This document shows, one piece after another, positions 20,326 to 33,000 of a stretch of 33,024 nucleotides of DNA. The stretch lies in assembly GCA_001970855.1 (NCBI GenBank), contig LSSN01004732.1, positions 1-33,024 of the forward strand. The letters run 5' to 3'. How positions within the stretch are numbered: the stretch's first letter is position 1; each line of letters starts with the position of its first letter. Under the pieces are notes generated by a model. That model worked only from the letters and a program-made list of their open reading frames with translations. It was not told where the DNA came from and made no database searches. A program made the position numbers and the translations under genes. Source of the DNA: Smittium culicis. Its lineage: Eukaryota; Kickxellomycota; Harpellomycetes; Harpellales; Legeriomycetaceae.

Positions 20326-20850
20326 CTCCTAAGAGTGAAATACCTTGTCTTAGTTTAGTGGCATAATTAGTGTACTTTTCTAAGTACACTATACTAAAAT
20401 TTCACACAGCGTTGCACTATCCTTGGTCAGGGATAGTGAAGGCAACGACCAGTGATTCGGGGGACAACCTTTCCAGAGGAGGACCATCTAGAAACAGGAG
20501 GAACCAATCAGTTTAGCACAGTCTGAGAAATTCTCTGTGCACAAGTCCATCGTTCGACAGCATTACGGATCTCGGTCATTTAAAAGATTATTGTAAGAGA
20601 GTCAGGTAGATCATTACCGCGTTTGGGTAGGAGCCTATTTTTTATTAATCCTGTTAGATGTAGGCTCTGACCAGGAACTCGACGATATCAACGAATTCAA
20701 TTTTGTTGGAACGAGCTTAATTCCATGACTGCTTGTAACTTTAGTCATCCAGCCTACTTGAAGCAATGCCTGGGTATATCTCTCGGATGATAGATTGATC
20801 CCATTTCCCTTTAGTTACGCAGCCGGTAGACCGGCAGAGGAATTTATTAG
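20326..20850. other. GC-richer, hairpin-rich island of unknown origin
   Basis: About 520 bp with clearly higher GC than its surroundings, abutting a truncated MITE. Strong inverted repeats: AGTGTACTT/AAGTACACT (20369-20390); GTGAAAT/ATTTCAC arms (20335-20405) with TTAGTTTAGTG pairing CACTATACTAA; CGTTGC-ACTATCC pairing GGATAGT-GCAACG (20410-20447); and GCCGG/CCGGC (20822-20835). Neither strand keeps a long open frame, although short minus-strand stretches look protein-like. The likeliest explanation is the terminal region of a retroelement (possibly DIRS-like), but a structured non-coding element cannot be excluded. Confidence 0.5.
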
Positions 20851-23004
20851 TATTAGAATATTAGTTTTTGTATGCCTTGCACCAAATTTCTATTTTTTTA
20901 GTTTATTTACCGCGTATTTTCTAATATTGTTATCGTACCAATAAAACTCCGTGATTAAAAAAAAAAAAAAGACTCAGTAAAAGCTATTTTAACATTTGTT
21001 TTTCCATGTGAAATTTTCATGTAGGCCATTTACCTTTTTGTTTTATTTTATTCGTTCCGTTTCATTTAAATTACTTCTTTCTTTTCGATATTAATGAAAT
21101 TTCTGAATGTGATTTCTATATTCGTTTTTTTTTGTATGCCATTTGCATGCTCTTTTTATTCTCTATATATTATTAATTCTATCTATATTATACGTTTCTA
21201 TTATCTATAAGAGCTTTCCTTGTCGTCGAGTATAAATTTGATGATTAAGCAGTTTATTTTAAATCTTTAGTGTCTTATATTTAAACCCGTTGTTATCGGA
21301 TTTAGTGTTGTCTCAGTCATTAACTTTGTAATTTACATATACCTTTATTGTATTTAATAACTCGTATTTAATTAGTATATTTTTTTCTTTGTATTTTTTT
21401 ATTTATTTTCATCTTATATTCTTGATTGGTTTTATTAGATAATTAGCGACTGAAAAAATCATAAGTATATTCTATTTACAAATAATATTCCTGCTCTCTT
21501 TGTTACTTTTAAAAGTATCTACAAAATTAACACTTCGTATATATGGAAATAGATTGGTATATAATCAAAAGTTAAATGCTAATTATAAATCAATATGAAT
21601 TAGTCTGTAAGATAAAGAAAGTGAATAATATTTATCTATCTTTATAAAAAAATATCCTGAATACATGAGTTAATTTAAAAACCGACATTTCCTTATTATT
21701 AGATCAGATAACTATGAGCTTTCAGTGATTAGAAATTTTTTCATTTTTACATAAGGCTATTTTTCGTTCTGAGAAATAGGCATTAAACGTGCATAATTTT
21801 AACTTTGGGCAATACTAATATTTTTATAGGTTTATAAATAAGTCTATGAGCTATGTGATTGAATTTTTTTATGAAAAACTTTTAGGAATATCGAATTGAA
21901 TTTTGTAAAATTTCAATCTCAGTTTATCCTAATGAAATTTTTTTTAGTTTGTTGATAATAAATTCAAAACAAAAAAAAAGAGGGTAATGATAAAATTTTT
22001 ATTATCCTTTGATTCTGACACTGATATAATACATTTATAATATTTGCACAAATGGAATTATATCAGAAAAGGAGTCAATTTGGTTAACTGTCTATCATTT
22101 ATTAACCATCGAAAAGAATTCAAATGTACTGGATTAATTTTAATCACTCACCAAATTATATATATACCAATTTCGAATCATTATAATTAATATTAATTTG
22201 GGTTCACATATGTCGTGGTGGAAACCCACCATTAGATATGAAACCCCTAGTTTAATAATTTAGTCATAATTTAAAACAAATGTGATTAAATATTTTTATC
22301 ATATAAACTATTATACCAATCGGAACGAATTCAAGTTTACTTAGTTTTATTAATCTAGTTTTATACAATTTAAAACCTAAAATATATTTTTTAGATATAT
22401 ATTAAAGGGAAATTCCCATTTTTCATAAAATGAGATTATGGAAAAATAAAAGAACCAAATCCCAACTTACTTGTATTAAATTAAAACTTGAACAAATACA
22501 AGGAAAACATTTATTTGTAAAACCCTACAGTAAAAATTAAGTACACATTTTTCAAATTTAATGACTGTGATACATATATTAATATTTTTTTGGAATGGTA
22601 TTAGGACTATTTATTATAAAGACAAAAAATTATCAAAGAATCAATCTCTATATTATTTTTTGTCAATTACAATTATCAGGTTTGAATTACATTGTAGATA
22701 TTATACTTCATAGGGTGGTCGTATTAAGTGGTACATAAATATAATTGGATATTATACCGAACTTCAAGATAAAACAAAATTTAATACATAATGTAATCAG
22801 TAATTTTTTTTTGCAATAAGATACTGAAATTGCAGTAAGTATCATTCTTATCATATTTTCTTTCGCAAGGCCAGTGTACCCACTATAAAGATTTTCAACT
22901 TTGAAATCTTATAAATCGTATTATTTTAAATTAATTCTATTAAAAGAATGATGGATCAAGAGAATACAAACGGTATATTCGTTATATAAGACCATTAAGG
23001 AAAT
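20851..23004. other. AT-rich intergenic stretch upstream of the retroelement relic
   Basis: T-rich on the plus strand at 21000-21450, then mixed AT-rich sequence. I see no gene. The 5' boundary of the retroelement relic probably lies within the last few hundred bases but is not visible. Confidence 0.5.
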
Positions 23005-23049
23005 AACAGATATGGATAAAAATTTTCTTCATTAAAAGGAGCAAAAAGT

Positions 23050-23860
23050 AGAACCAGAGAACTCCTACTTCACCAACAGAATTCCTCTTAACGACTTTTC
23101 TGTCTATCCAGAGCTTATCAAAGCTCTTCCTTCTATAAAGATGGCATATTCCATACGCCACTAACCTAAAAATAAAGGAAAGAGGCAACTCACTCTTGTC
23201 CTAGAACTAGTTCGATGAACTAATTACCGCCGATGCAAAATGACTCAGCTACAGATGCAGTGAAGAAAGCCGACACAATCCTAGACGGAATCAATACCGA
23301 ATTAACTCAAAATATTTTTCAAATCGGCTACTAAGTCCACCAATGAATCCAGAAAATCCAGCAAGTCGAAGAAGATTATCCGCAAATCCTTTTTTCTAGC
23401 GCTGTGAGAGTTCTATTGTCGAATATTTATTCTACAGTATCTCAAAGGAGGCTTTACAACCTTCAAAAGTGAATGAAACTCTCAGAAAAGCCACAAAAGC
23501 TATTAGATACTGGTATTAAGCCGATCATAGACCCAAAAAAAAAAAAAAAACTAGATACTCTCATAGCCAGCCAAAAGAAGAGAGAAATTTTTCAGGATCA
23601 GCAAGTCTTATAGCGGGTGTCAGAATTATGGTATATCAAACAGTACCAGCTGCAAAAGCGCTCAAGTGCAAACCGCGGAAGCTGCGCCACAGACCGCTGC
23701 ATCTAAAAACAACTTCACGCACTCAAATTTTTGAGTTATAGATCGCGGCAGGATAAGAGGATCTTAACAGCGTCCACGGCTGACCCCCCAGTAATGGGTC
23801 ACCTAGAGATTTTCAGCTCTGCATTGGCTAAATTAGCGGGCAGCCATTAAGTTTGCAACA
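23050..23860 (+). pseudogene. gag-like remnant of the DIRS-like element
   Basis: Broken reading frames contain a segment rich in the pattern IPLNDFSVYPELIKALPSI (about 23076-23140), then AVKKADTILDGINTELTQ (about 23260-23320) and, further on, IKPIIDP followed by a Lys run (about 23515-23550). From memory, this series resembles the N-terminal capsid-like ORF of fungal DIRS-like elements; I could not search. Stops and frameshifts interrupt it at short intervals. Confidence 0.55.
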
Positions 23861-23864
23861 TCGT

Positions 23865-24865
23865 CGAAAAAGGATTCCAGATTCCGTTTAGGAACATGGA
23901 ACAAATGGTGAAAGATTTTGAGGGAAACCGAAAAACTCAATATGTAGAGCATGGCCGCTTGAGTGGACTCTTCTCGCTACTGAAAAACAACGCGATCGAA
24001 AAAGTGAAATCGCGGAGCCAGGGATACTAAAGAAACCTTATTGTAAATACAAAGAAGAAAGGGGGAATTAAGACCAGTCAGGTACCTGAGGCTACCAAAT
24101 ATTTACATCAAAGAGCAGAATTTCAAGATGGAGTCGCTTGTATTGATCTCCCGCCCAATTTGCAGAAAGGATTTAATGACTTCCCTGGATCTGTAGAATG
24201 AGTTCATGAACATATTTATCTACGAGTCCTGCAAAAAAAACCCATGATTATATTGGAATGGACGAGCATACCAATTCTGAGTTCTCCCATTCGGCATATC
24301 TCTGAGACTCCACATTTTTACCAAGATTATAAGCCCATTATTTACATTGATGAGATCTCAGGGAATCAGAATTACTGCGTAATTAATCGATCTATTTATA
24401 ATTAGGTACTCGAAGGATCAATTTTTGTCGAATACGAACCTGGGATATCACACAATCCCCGAGCTTGAGCACAAAATAAAGCTGAAGAAATCAATTACTA
24501 ATCCAACACAGTCCATAAACCACCTGTGTATGATGATTAATTCCCACGAGATGATACTGAAGGCTCCTTCGTCCAAGTTCAGTGACCTACTAAAGGAGAA
24601 ATAGGAATTTTGAAAGCAGGAACGACGAAATTAAAATGCCTTGTGAGCTTCATTGGGAAAGCTTAAGCAATTTCGATGGAACTACTTTCTAGGCGATTGA
24701 TGTTGAGAAGTCTCCAAGAATCTAAAATAAAATTTTTCTCCTATACGAGATCACGGAAATAGAATTTCACAAAAATCGAGCCAGAGACACAGAATCTGCT
24801 ATTCTGGACAAACTAACTGAAATCTCGGAGGATACTATCTTTAATACCAGATAATCTGGTAAGAA
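23865..24865 (+). pseudogene. Reverse transcriptase remnant
   Basis: Traces of the RT domain occur in order: GFQIPFRN (23872), KKKGGIK (about 24049), FKMESL-type (about 24121), VLPFGIS (24281-24301), SQGIRITA followed by the catalytic box (about 24358-24391), and KSITNPTQSINHL (about 24490). The YLDD-type active site now reads stop-Leu-Ile-Asp (24380-24391), so the enzyme is dead on two counts. Several frameshifts are needed to follow the domain. The GIRITAYLDDL-like context fits DIRS-type and related RTs. Confidence 0.78.
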
Positions 24866-24867
24866 TA

Positions 24868-25275
24868 ATATTTACAGATTCGAGTGACACTGCTTGGGGG
24901 ATAGTTGTTCGCTCCCGAAACTACCCAAAATTATAGATTCCTTCAATAGCGTTGATGCATATCAAAGCGTAAGAATATTTGAGAGTAATATATGCACAGA
25001 GGCTAGAGAAGGCTGTAGGTCAACCAGTGCTGGTATACTCAGACAATACCACGGCGCTGTATTACGTCCGAAAATTTGGTGGAGCGTATTACCCACAGTT
25101 ATTGAGATCACAGAGCGGATATAAAACCAAAGCCTGGATACAAACACCCGCACGAATTTCTCATAAGCTCCAATCAGAACGAGCCCAGTAGATTCCCCAA
25201 GCAGACTAAAGGCACAGACGGAATTTTCTGTCAAGATCTGGGTTATAAGAGTGCAAGGAAAGTGAAGTCAAAATT
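24868..25275 (+). pseudogene. RNase H remnant, DIRS type
   Basis: RNase H follows RT directly. FTDSSDTAWGIVV (24871-24909) carries the first catalytic Asp, and YSDNTTALYYVRKFGG (about 25037-25084) carries a later one in the DNTTA context typical of DIRS-type RNase H. A stop and frame changes lie between the blocks, and a further shift follows the second one. The end fades into AT-rich sequence near 25270. The 70- to 76-codon open frames here are fragments of this domain. Confidence 0.8.
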
Positions 25276-25680
25276 TATATTTAATATATAGATATTTATT
25301 TATTACTTATTAGAAAGTATACAAGATACTAGATTTCGAATTCAAGACAGGAAAAACGTAACCTTTTTATGCTTTTTCCGTTGCTTGGTTTTAGGTCATA
25401 AACTTCAAAGAAAAATTACAGAATAAACTAAAAAGAAAGCTATAGAAAAATAGCTGTTTGATTTCTAATCAAACTTTATTAGTAATCAAAATAAATCGTT
25501 ATCGATGTTAAAAATATGAACACGTAAAATTATTACGTAAGAAAAATTAATATCGATAAGAAATTTCGGAAATGTTCTAGAACGTTTCATAACATTCTAG
25601 AACATTGCTTCTGATGATATCTGAATATTCCGGAACATTCTAGTAAGTTCTTGAAAGTTCCATTCATGACATTTTCATTG
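25276..25680. other. AT-rich interruption within the retroelement relic
   Basis: About 400 bp much richer in A+T than either side, with no coding trace. Its right part carries a dense TTC/GAA cluster (separate entry). It could be a solo LTR or other insertion, or the junction between two retroelement copies. No target duplication was recognised by eye. Confidence 0.5.
25564..25666. promoter_or_regulatory. Heat-shock-element-like cluster of TTC/GAA units
   Basis: Heat shock factor binds alternating GAA and TTC triplets spaced by two bases. At 25623-25640 four units alternate with perfect spacing (GAA-ta-TTC-cg-GAA-ca-TTC), and at 25648-25660 three more follow (TTC-tt-GAA-ag-TTC). TTC-ta-GAA pairs also occur at 25575-25582 and 25595-25602. 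This density in about 100 bp is well above chance in AT-rich DNA. Function is inferred. Confidence 0.55.
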
Positions 25681-25689
25681 TCAGACCAA

Positions 25690-27062
25690 GTCTTGAAGAC
25701 GATATCAGGCATATATGGGGCTCATGATCTGGATTATTTGCCTCAAAATGAGCAAGAAGTTGGAAAAATACTACAGCTGGTTTCCAGAAATCAAATCTGC
25801 GGGCCAGAGCTACCTAACTAACAGCTGTAAAGGTAGTCCAACCCTTACGCGTGCTCCTCTTTGAAACCTGATTTATCTAAAAATCCAGATAGTAAAAATG
25901 GAACTACTAAAAATAAAACTTGTTACCCAGCTGACTAAAACCGCGATATGGTAACCGGACCTCTTGAAAATGTCGATGGAGCAACATCTGAAGTTACAGG
26001 CGACAGTAGTGGTTCCAAATTAAAAAAGTCGAAGATCTCCGCTATTAAAATACAAAAGGTCGTGCTTGATGACCTGGAAGGTTATTAGAGCACCCTCAAA
26101 CACAAGGTCTCACAATAGTGCATTTGATATTATCCTATAGAAATAAATTTCAACCAAACGCCGACCCAGATTCCATTCTTGCAACGTAAATTTTTATAAT
26201 GAAACATCAATTATTATGACAGGGATCCTATACAAGCATCTCATATTTTTTACTAATTGGCAGAAATAATTATTAAAAATAAACTTAGATTCAACACTAG
26301 AAAGCTTATAAGTCAGCAATAACTATTCCAATTGAAGACTTAAGTGTTTGATAACTCTCAGTGATTTATAGAGTTTTAAAAAGCCATTAATAATACTAAA
26401 ATAAAGTTTTATATAAGTCCAACCATTAATATCTCTCTAGTATTATTTAAATTGGAAGAATTGGGAAGAGAAGAGAACTTAAATACTAGAAAGATTACGT
26501 CAAAGAATGTTGGCTATTTGCGCTGTGCGGCTTTCAGAGCTCCAGTGAAATTCATCGTATTGACGATTACATGTCTCAATTAGTATACATGGTGCTTAAG
26601 TTGGTCATAATAGAACCAAAGAAGAAGCGAAGTGTCTAGAAAATCAATCTACTCATATAATATGCAAGTAAGCTAATCCAATTTTATGTGCTATATTAGC
26701 CTGCGAAATATATACGGAGAAGATTTCATATCAACGATGTTGAAAGCAATTTTCCAACAACGGTTCAATAACATTAAAAATACTGTTACGATATGTCGAA
26801 AAACACGATCTAACATTATCTATAAATAGTGCTAAAAGACTCGCACATAATCTATGTAGTCTTATTAGCATCCTGTTAAAAACACCAACACCAAAAGCAC
26901 AAGCCTTTGGATTGAATCTAGAAGAGACTTCAGGGGATTCAGCGGAAAATATAATTACACATGAGTTTTGGTCTAATTAAGAAATTTTCGACACGTGTTA
27001 TCGCTTAAACCGTAGCATGTAGGTAGATATTACTGCAGCTGTACTACTTCTGGAGTAAGTTA
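25690..27062 (+). pseudogene. Tyrosine recombinase remnant
   Basis: After the AT-rich interruption, traces resume: KKLEKYYSWFPEIKSAG (about 25755), then LTKTAIW-stop-PDLLKMSMEQ (about 25930-25985), and LAICALCGFQSSSEIHRID (about 26512-26565). The C-terminal catalytic region follows (about 26884-27060): TPKAQAFG, a His-Glu-Phe-Trp box at 26960-26971, and CYRLNRS, whose Tyr (26999-27001) would be the nucleophile. Many stops interrupt it. From memory, this matches the recombinase ORF of DIRS-like elements that follows RNase H. Confidence 0.65.
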
Positions 27063-30000
27063 AAATGAACACCCTATTCATATAATAATAATTAATCTTC
27101 GCCCTAAAGGACTCGATTATTTTTACATTATCGATGAAAATATGATTGCAAGTTTGTTATTCATTTTCTAATATGAAAGATTTTGAACAAAGATACCACT
27201 TTTTGCTGTAAATATAATTCACTTGGGAAATCAATACATTTTAAACATTATCGGGTGGATTGAAAAGGCATTTTGGTTTTTCTATTTTTTTAGTTTAAAA
27301 TTGAAATTTATATCTGCTAAAAGAAAAAAATAATTTTGCTTATTCACCACTGATTTTTTATGCGATTTTATACACTGTAGCACTTAACACTATAAAATGA
27401 CTCATTCATAAAGAATCTCCTATATAATTCATAAGTTAAAATAATAAATATATATTTTTTATGAAATGTCAAACTTTAAATCACATATCCAGATTATAAA
27501 ATCTAAACGAATTAAATAAATGCATTGATACATTTCCAAGTAAAAAATAATAGAAAAATTATATCTATATTAAAAGAATCAATATTTATAGAAATATAAA
27601 TAGATTTCAATTAAAAATTGATTAGTAAGTAAAAAAAACTGATTTAATATCAATGAGCATCAATAAAATCCAATATAAAATATATAAATTATAAAAATAA
27701 TTTCAATATTAAATTTTTATGATTAGAACATCGATCTTTGTAACTCAGGAAATTACGATTAAGATACATATTAATTTTTGATATTACGGGGAGAAATTTT
27801 TATAAATAAACAAAGCATTTCTAAAGCTTAAATTAAAATTTTTTCATAATTTAATTTCCCTTATCATTTTATAGACGAAAAAACAGGATTTAGGCTATTC
27901 ACAACACTGCAAGTAAATCCAAGTCAGTAATTACACAATTTTTAAATAAATTATGTTTATCATCTAGAATAATGTATTAAATGCTCTTGAAGAAATTAAG
28001 ATATACTAATTAATTTATTGGATGTAAAGAAATCAATATTATAACATTTAAGCACAGTGAAAAAGGTATTGGAATTAATATGATGCAGCTTAAAATATCT
28101 ATATATCCGTAAAATCGCATAAAATATATAATACAGAATTTAGATATATTAATTATAGTTTTATACGATTATATACGATGTAATTTATCTATAAGACTTA
28201 TCTATTATATTTAATTTATTAAATTGACGTTAATGTGCATTGAATATAAAAAATATTACAGTTTATAATATTTACGAAATTATTATAATTAAATTAATTT
28301 AATTTAACGAGCTAATAATATGTATAAAAGTATGATTACTGAAATAGCCTATCAAAGGCAGTAAACTAGTCTTATAATTATAAAGTACAAAATTAATCAA
28401 ATAAAACTAAAAGATAATCTAATTAAAAACTGAAAAATGTATAGCTTATTTTTAGAATTTAATTTTTGATCATTTGAAATGTCACTGAATTGATTTGTTA
28501 AGTGTTGTGTTATTACGATAATATAAAAAAACTATGAAACTAATTCCATATAGAAAAAAAATAGATTCAGAGATAGATTAAGAAAATATCAACTATTTTA
28601 TTTCTCTTATAAATTTTTAATATTCTCCTTTGTAGGGGTAAATCGATAGAACGACTAATATTACATATTTAGTTAATTTTAACTGTATAAAGTTACACAT
28701 TGTATCAATTTTTTTGTAAAAAATAAAAGTATTTTTATTAAATGGAATTTAATATAGTTTATTCACTAATTTTAAATTTAATATTAGAAAAATTAATTTT
28801 ATTTCTTTTTGCAAATATTTTAATTTATGTTAGAAAATTTATAGTTATATAGGCGTCCAACTTGTAGTAATTAATAGTTGTAACTATGAATATTTTCCAT
28901 AAAATATCTACAATGGTAATGTGATATGAAGTATTCATTAAAGAATTTGGATTTAGTTTTAGATATATTTTAATTTAATTTTAAAAAAGTAACATTAAAC
29001 AATGAAGGTGCTATTGTAAAACATATTATTTTTTCTGCTGCGCATAATTTAATATTTGTAGCACAATCTATTCATAGCGATAATATCTCGAAACTGAGAT
29101 CAAAGAGGAAGAAAATAGATTCGATCAATTTCGCTTCATATTTTACAATAGATAATCAACTAACAGAGAGAAATCTAGCTTCTAAGTATAGCATTCTCAT
29201 AAGTACGTATTTAATAATGGTGCTTTTTATACAAGTTCTACGAGGCATTAAGGTTTCTATTCTAAATATTAGATAAAAAAAGTCAATTGGATTTTTGGGA
29301 TGAATAATACAAAGCTTCAACAAATTCATAGAGAAATTAATTAGATACTAGGATATCATTCATCTTTGGCAATTGTAATGAACAAAAAATGAATTATATA
29401 TTGTATAAATTAGCTTCAAAAACCAATAAAACTATATCTATAATTCCATGTTAGAGTAAATATATTATCTTATGTACGATTAGTTGAAATTAGGTAAAAA
29501 TAGTTGCAGTAGTAACTGCCAATTGAAGATCAAAATTAAGCTTTTAATAATGAACTATTACCGGTCTAACTAAATAAATATAACAGTTTGAAAGTTCTTT
29601 TTATATAAATAATAGTATGAACAGGTGTATCTTTAAGAATTTGCGTTCTATTACTAAATAAAGCGCTATGTCTAAATGAATAAATAACTCACCGAGAATT
29701 TGAAGAATACCTCAATTATTGATAAAAAGTTCGCTATATTTCTAAAAAAAAATTTTTGTTCTTTTCGTAAAAGTAAAAATAAATTATAATGTCGGGGGAA
29801 ATAATTTTGTGACTTTTTTATTTGGAAAAGCTCATAAAACTTAAATAACTACTTATAAAAAACAAAGTAACTACAGGGTAAAAAACTGGAACTAATAATT
29901 AAAAGTTTTACAATAAAAACTTTTCAAGTTTAGCGAAACTTAACGCTAATCACTAGGTAATAAATATTTTTAAGCGCGATGAAATATTATCCATTGTTTA

Positions 30001-33000
30001 AAATTTCAATAACAATTAAAAAAGTTGATATCTTTAATCCAAAAATATAAGCAAAATGACTCATTTTGCAAAACAATGGAATTTGAAATAGAGTAAATGC
30101 TAAATGCCATTGTTCGTCTCAACTTTTCATAAATTATTATTTGGTTGGCCAATAAATAGAAATGCCTAACAACCATATTATTTTCAGCCAGAATTAATTT
30201 TATAATTAAACTGGCTGTGTCACTCGATTATTAGTAGCTAAAAAAAACTTAAATATTTACGAAAATGAGATTTGCTTATGAATATGACAGCCTTTTAATA
30301 TTGTATTAAAACAATTATAAAATATTTGTTAAAAGCAGAAATCTCATTATTTTATCACGATTCCTATCAGTTATTGACGTTATAATTAAGGATATCTATG
30401 CAAAGTACTATCAGATTATTTTAATTTAACCGAGAGTTCCTTTAGCATATTTTTCATAAGTTTTCTATGTATTAATTTTAAAACAATTTCCATGAAATAA
30501 ACCACTTTTTGAGGTAAAATCGCAAATATATGGAATTAACTTCATTTTTTAGTATGCTTCAGCCTAAATGAAGTTATTTAAGAAAAAATTGAAATATAAA
30601 ATATACTATATGTTCTAAATGAAAGATTAATTTATCGCGAATTAATCATAAATTCGGTGTAAAAATAGATGCAAGTTATATGGACAGCAAGACATATAAA
30701 ATATAATTAGTTGGGACGAATAAAAGCTCTTGAAAAAGATAAAAATCAACTTAACTTGAATTCAAAAATTTAAAATTCTGCCACTAAAAAGCTTTTGTTG
30801 ATTTTAAAAATTGAGCTAATTTTAATGAGTTATACGCAGAATTATTTTAAACATGCTATAAAATTTTTGATTGAATTATGGTTTTAATTACAGCCGATTA
30901 TAAGAATTGGTAGCCATATAATATGATTTTCAGCAATGAATAATATATTGAAAAAAAATCAATGGAGCAAAATGAGGCATATTTTATACATGGTATATAG
31001 ATAACGATGTAATTAATTAAATGGAACAAACAATCAATCTAATTATGAAATTTAATAGAGGTTAAACCTTTTTTTAAAATGTGTAAATCTGCGTTATTAG
31101 TGAATAACCGCATTATAAAAAAATCGAATAATAAAATTTGAAGAGTTTGAATCTCCAAATTCAGATACTATTTAAGAAAGAAAACTATAATTGTATAATA
31201 CTAAAATCAGAATATCCATTGTTACTACAATAGTCAAAAAAGAGGTATTAACGAGGGCATTTAATGATAATTAATTTTTAATAAAAGAAATTGCTTCGTA
31301 TTGGGCAATATAGACAATAAATCATTAAAAAAGCTTATTGAAATAATATGAGATATATTTTTAAGATTGTAAAAAAAATTTCACCGATATTCGAACAAGC
31401 CTTGCCTTATATTATCGAATGAATTAATAAATAAAAGTTTTTTGGGGCTTATTTTTATAAAAATTTTAATTGTTTAAAATAAATACATACAGCCCATTCT
31501 TTAATATAAACCCACTACAGCCAAAACTAATCGTAATAGAATGAAATACAATCAAGCTTCACATAAAAAAATTTTTTTTTATAAAAATAAATAAAAATAC
31601 AACCAATATTTTTGAAAAAAAATTAGAGCTAAATAATTAGGACTCTAATTAGGCAAAATAAGAATTAAATCATCATCTATTTTGATTTTCAGCTTTTAGC
31701 ATAAAAGTAAAAAACTATAAGTACCTAAAAATTGGACATATTCTAAGAGAAAATATACGAAATAAAAATGGAAAAAAACTATAGTTTTCAATATACCTAG
31801 TATAAAATTTTAGTTATTCGAGAAGCTATAGATATTTTAAAGCATAGTAACAGTGTCAATGGTAAATAAATCAAATATTAATTACATTCACAATATAAAT
31901 TTTACTAACTCTATTTTATATTATTCGTAAGTGAAAATAACTGAATGCTAAACATAACACATTAATTTTATTCTACCTATAATCGTTTATTAATCTGTCA
32001 AATCATTTAGTCCAAAACATATAAAAAAATTTCATATTATATTACAAGAAATTCTCAAGAGAAACAGTTCATTTATTCTTCAAATTAGCATATACTATCA
32101 CTTCGAACGAAATATATTTATTTTCTTAACAGTAAGCATATTTAATGAAGTACGAAGATTCGATTTTTAAATCCAAGTATGACAGTTTAACTAGAAATAT
32201 CTATTTGAAAAAGTTCCGTTCCTTAAAAAAATCTCGTATATCTTAGGTCAAAGAATATATTTTTTAGTTTCCTGGGGTATGTACAATTATAACAAATTTA
32301 TTAAGGAAATAGATTGAATATAAAAAGTTAAAGTTAATTAAATTATAAATTATATATTTATTAGATTTAAACAAGTAAATTAAAATATTGTTGAAGAAAT
32401 AAATTCATGATATAGAGTATCAAAAAAAGTCATGACAAAGAATACTAAATAAAATATTTCATTTATGCCAGTAAAAATAATCTTTGATGATATAATTGAA
32501 ATAAAAAACAAAGAAATATTTGATTCTATATAAATTCTAACATTAAATTAGAATTAAAGCATACCCAAGCTTATCATTAAAAGTATAAGAATCAGTATTA
32601 TTAATTTATATAAATTAAAATAGGTTTAGCGTAAGATAATATTTAGACCAAATATTTAAATAAATATATAAAGTAAAACAAATCTATTATAAAGAATCCA
32701 ACATATCTATTCCATTAAATAAACGATATTAATATTATCTAATTTTATAGCTGAAAAACTGAAAATAAAGATTGTGAATAAATTGAAATTATGTGATGAC
32801 ATTCTTTGTTTATTTCAATACTATCATCAATAAATCCAGTTAAAAAGTAATGATCATCTCCAGTAGAAAACTAAGCTGCATAATAAATTTTTGTGATATA
32901 GAAGAAATTAGATAAAAAAAATAAACTCGATTATATGGTAGATTATCAAATATGGATAAAGTATAATTAATGTTTATAAAGTAAATCGGCTATTACTTTA

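Larger units (their letters stand above)
23005..27062 (+). mobile_element. Decayed DIRS-like (tyrosine recombinase) retroelement
   Basis: This stretch is richer in GC than its flanks and carries, in order on the plus strand, broken traces of a gag-like protein, reverse transcriptase, RNase H and a tyrosine recombinase. That order, with a recombinase in place of a DDE integrase, is the hallmark of DIRS-type elements. Frameshifts and stops occur throughout, so it is long dead. An AT-rich segment (about 25276-25680) separates RNase H from the rest. Sequence on both sides of it can be read as the same post-RNase H region, so this may be one interrupted element or two adjacent relics. Terminal repeats were not identified. 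Confidence 0.75.

Noticed and set aside
20540..20570. GTTCGAC motif as a possible tRNA B box
   Set aside because: No matching A box, acceptor stem or cloverleaf could be drawn around it, and the other GTTCGA-like sites in the window failed the same test.
22982..23188. 68-codon minus-strand open frame with hydrophobic stretches
   Set aside because: The plus strand here reads as the start of the gag-like remnant; the minus-strand frame is its shadow.
24962..25234. 90-codon open frame on the minus strand
   Set aside because: It is the antisense of the RNase H remnant, whose plus-strand motifs are recognisable; the minus-strand reading has none.
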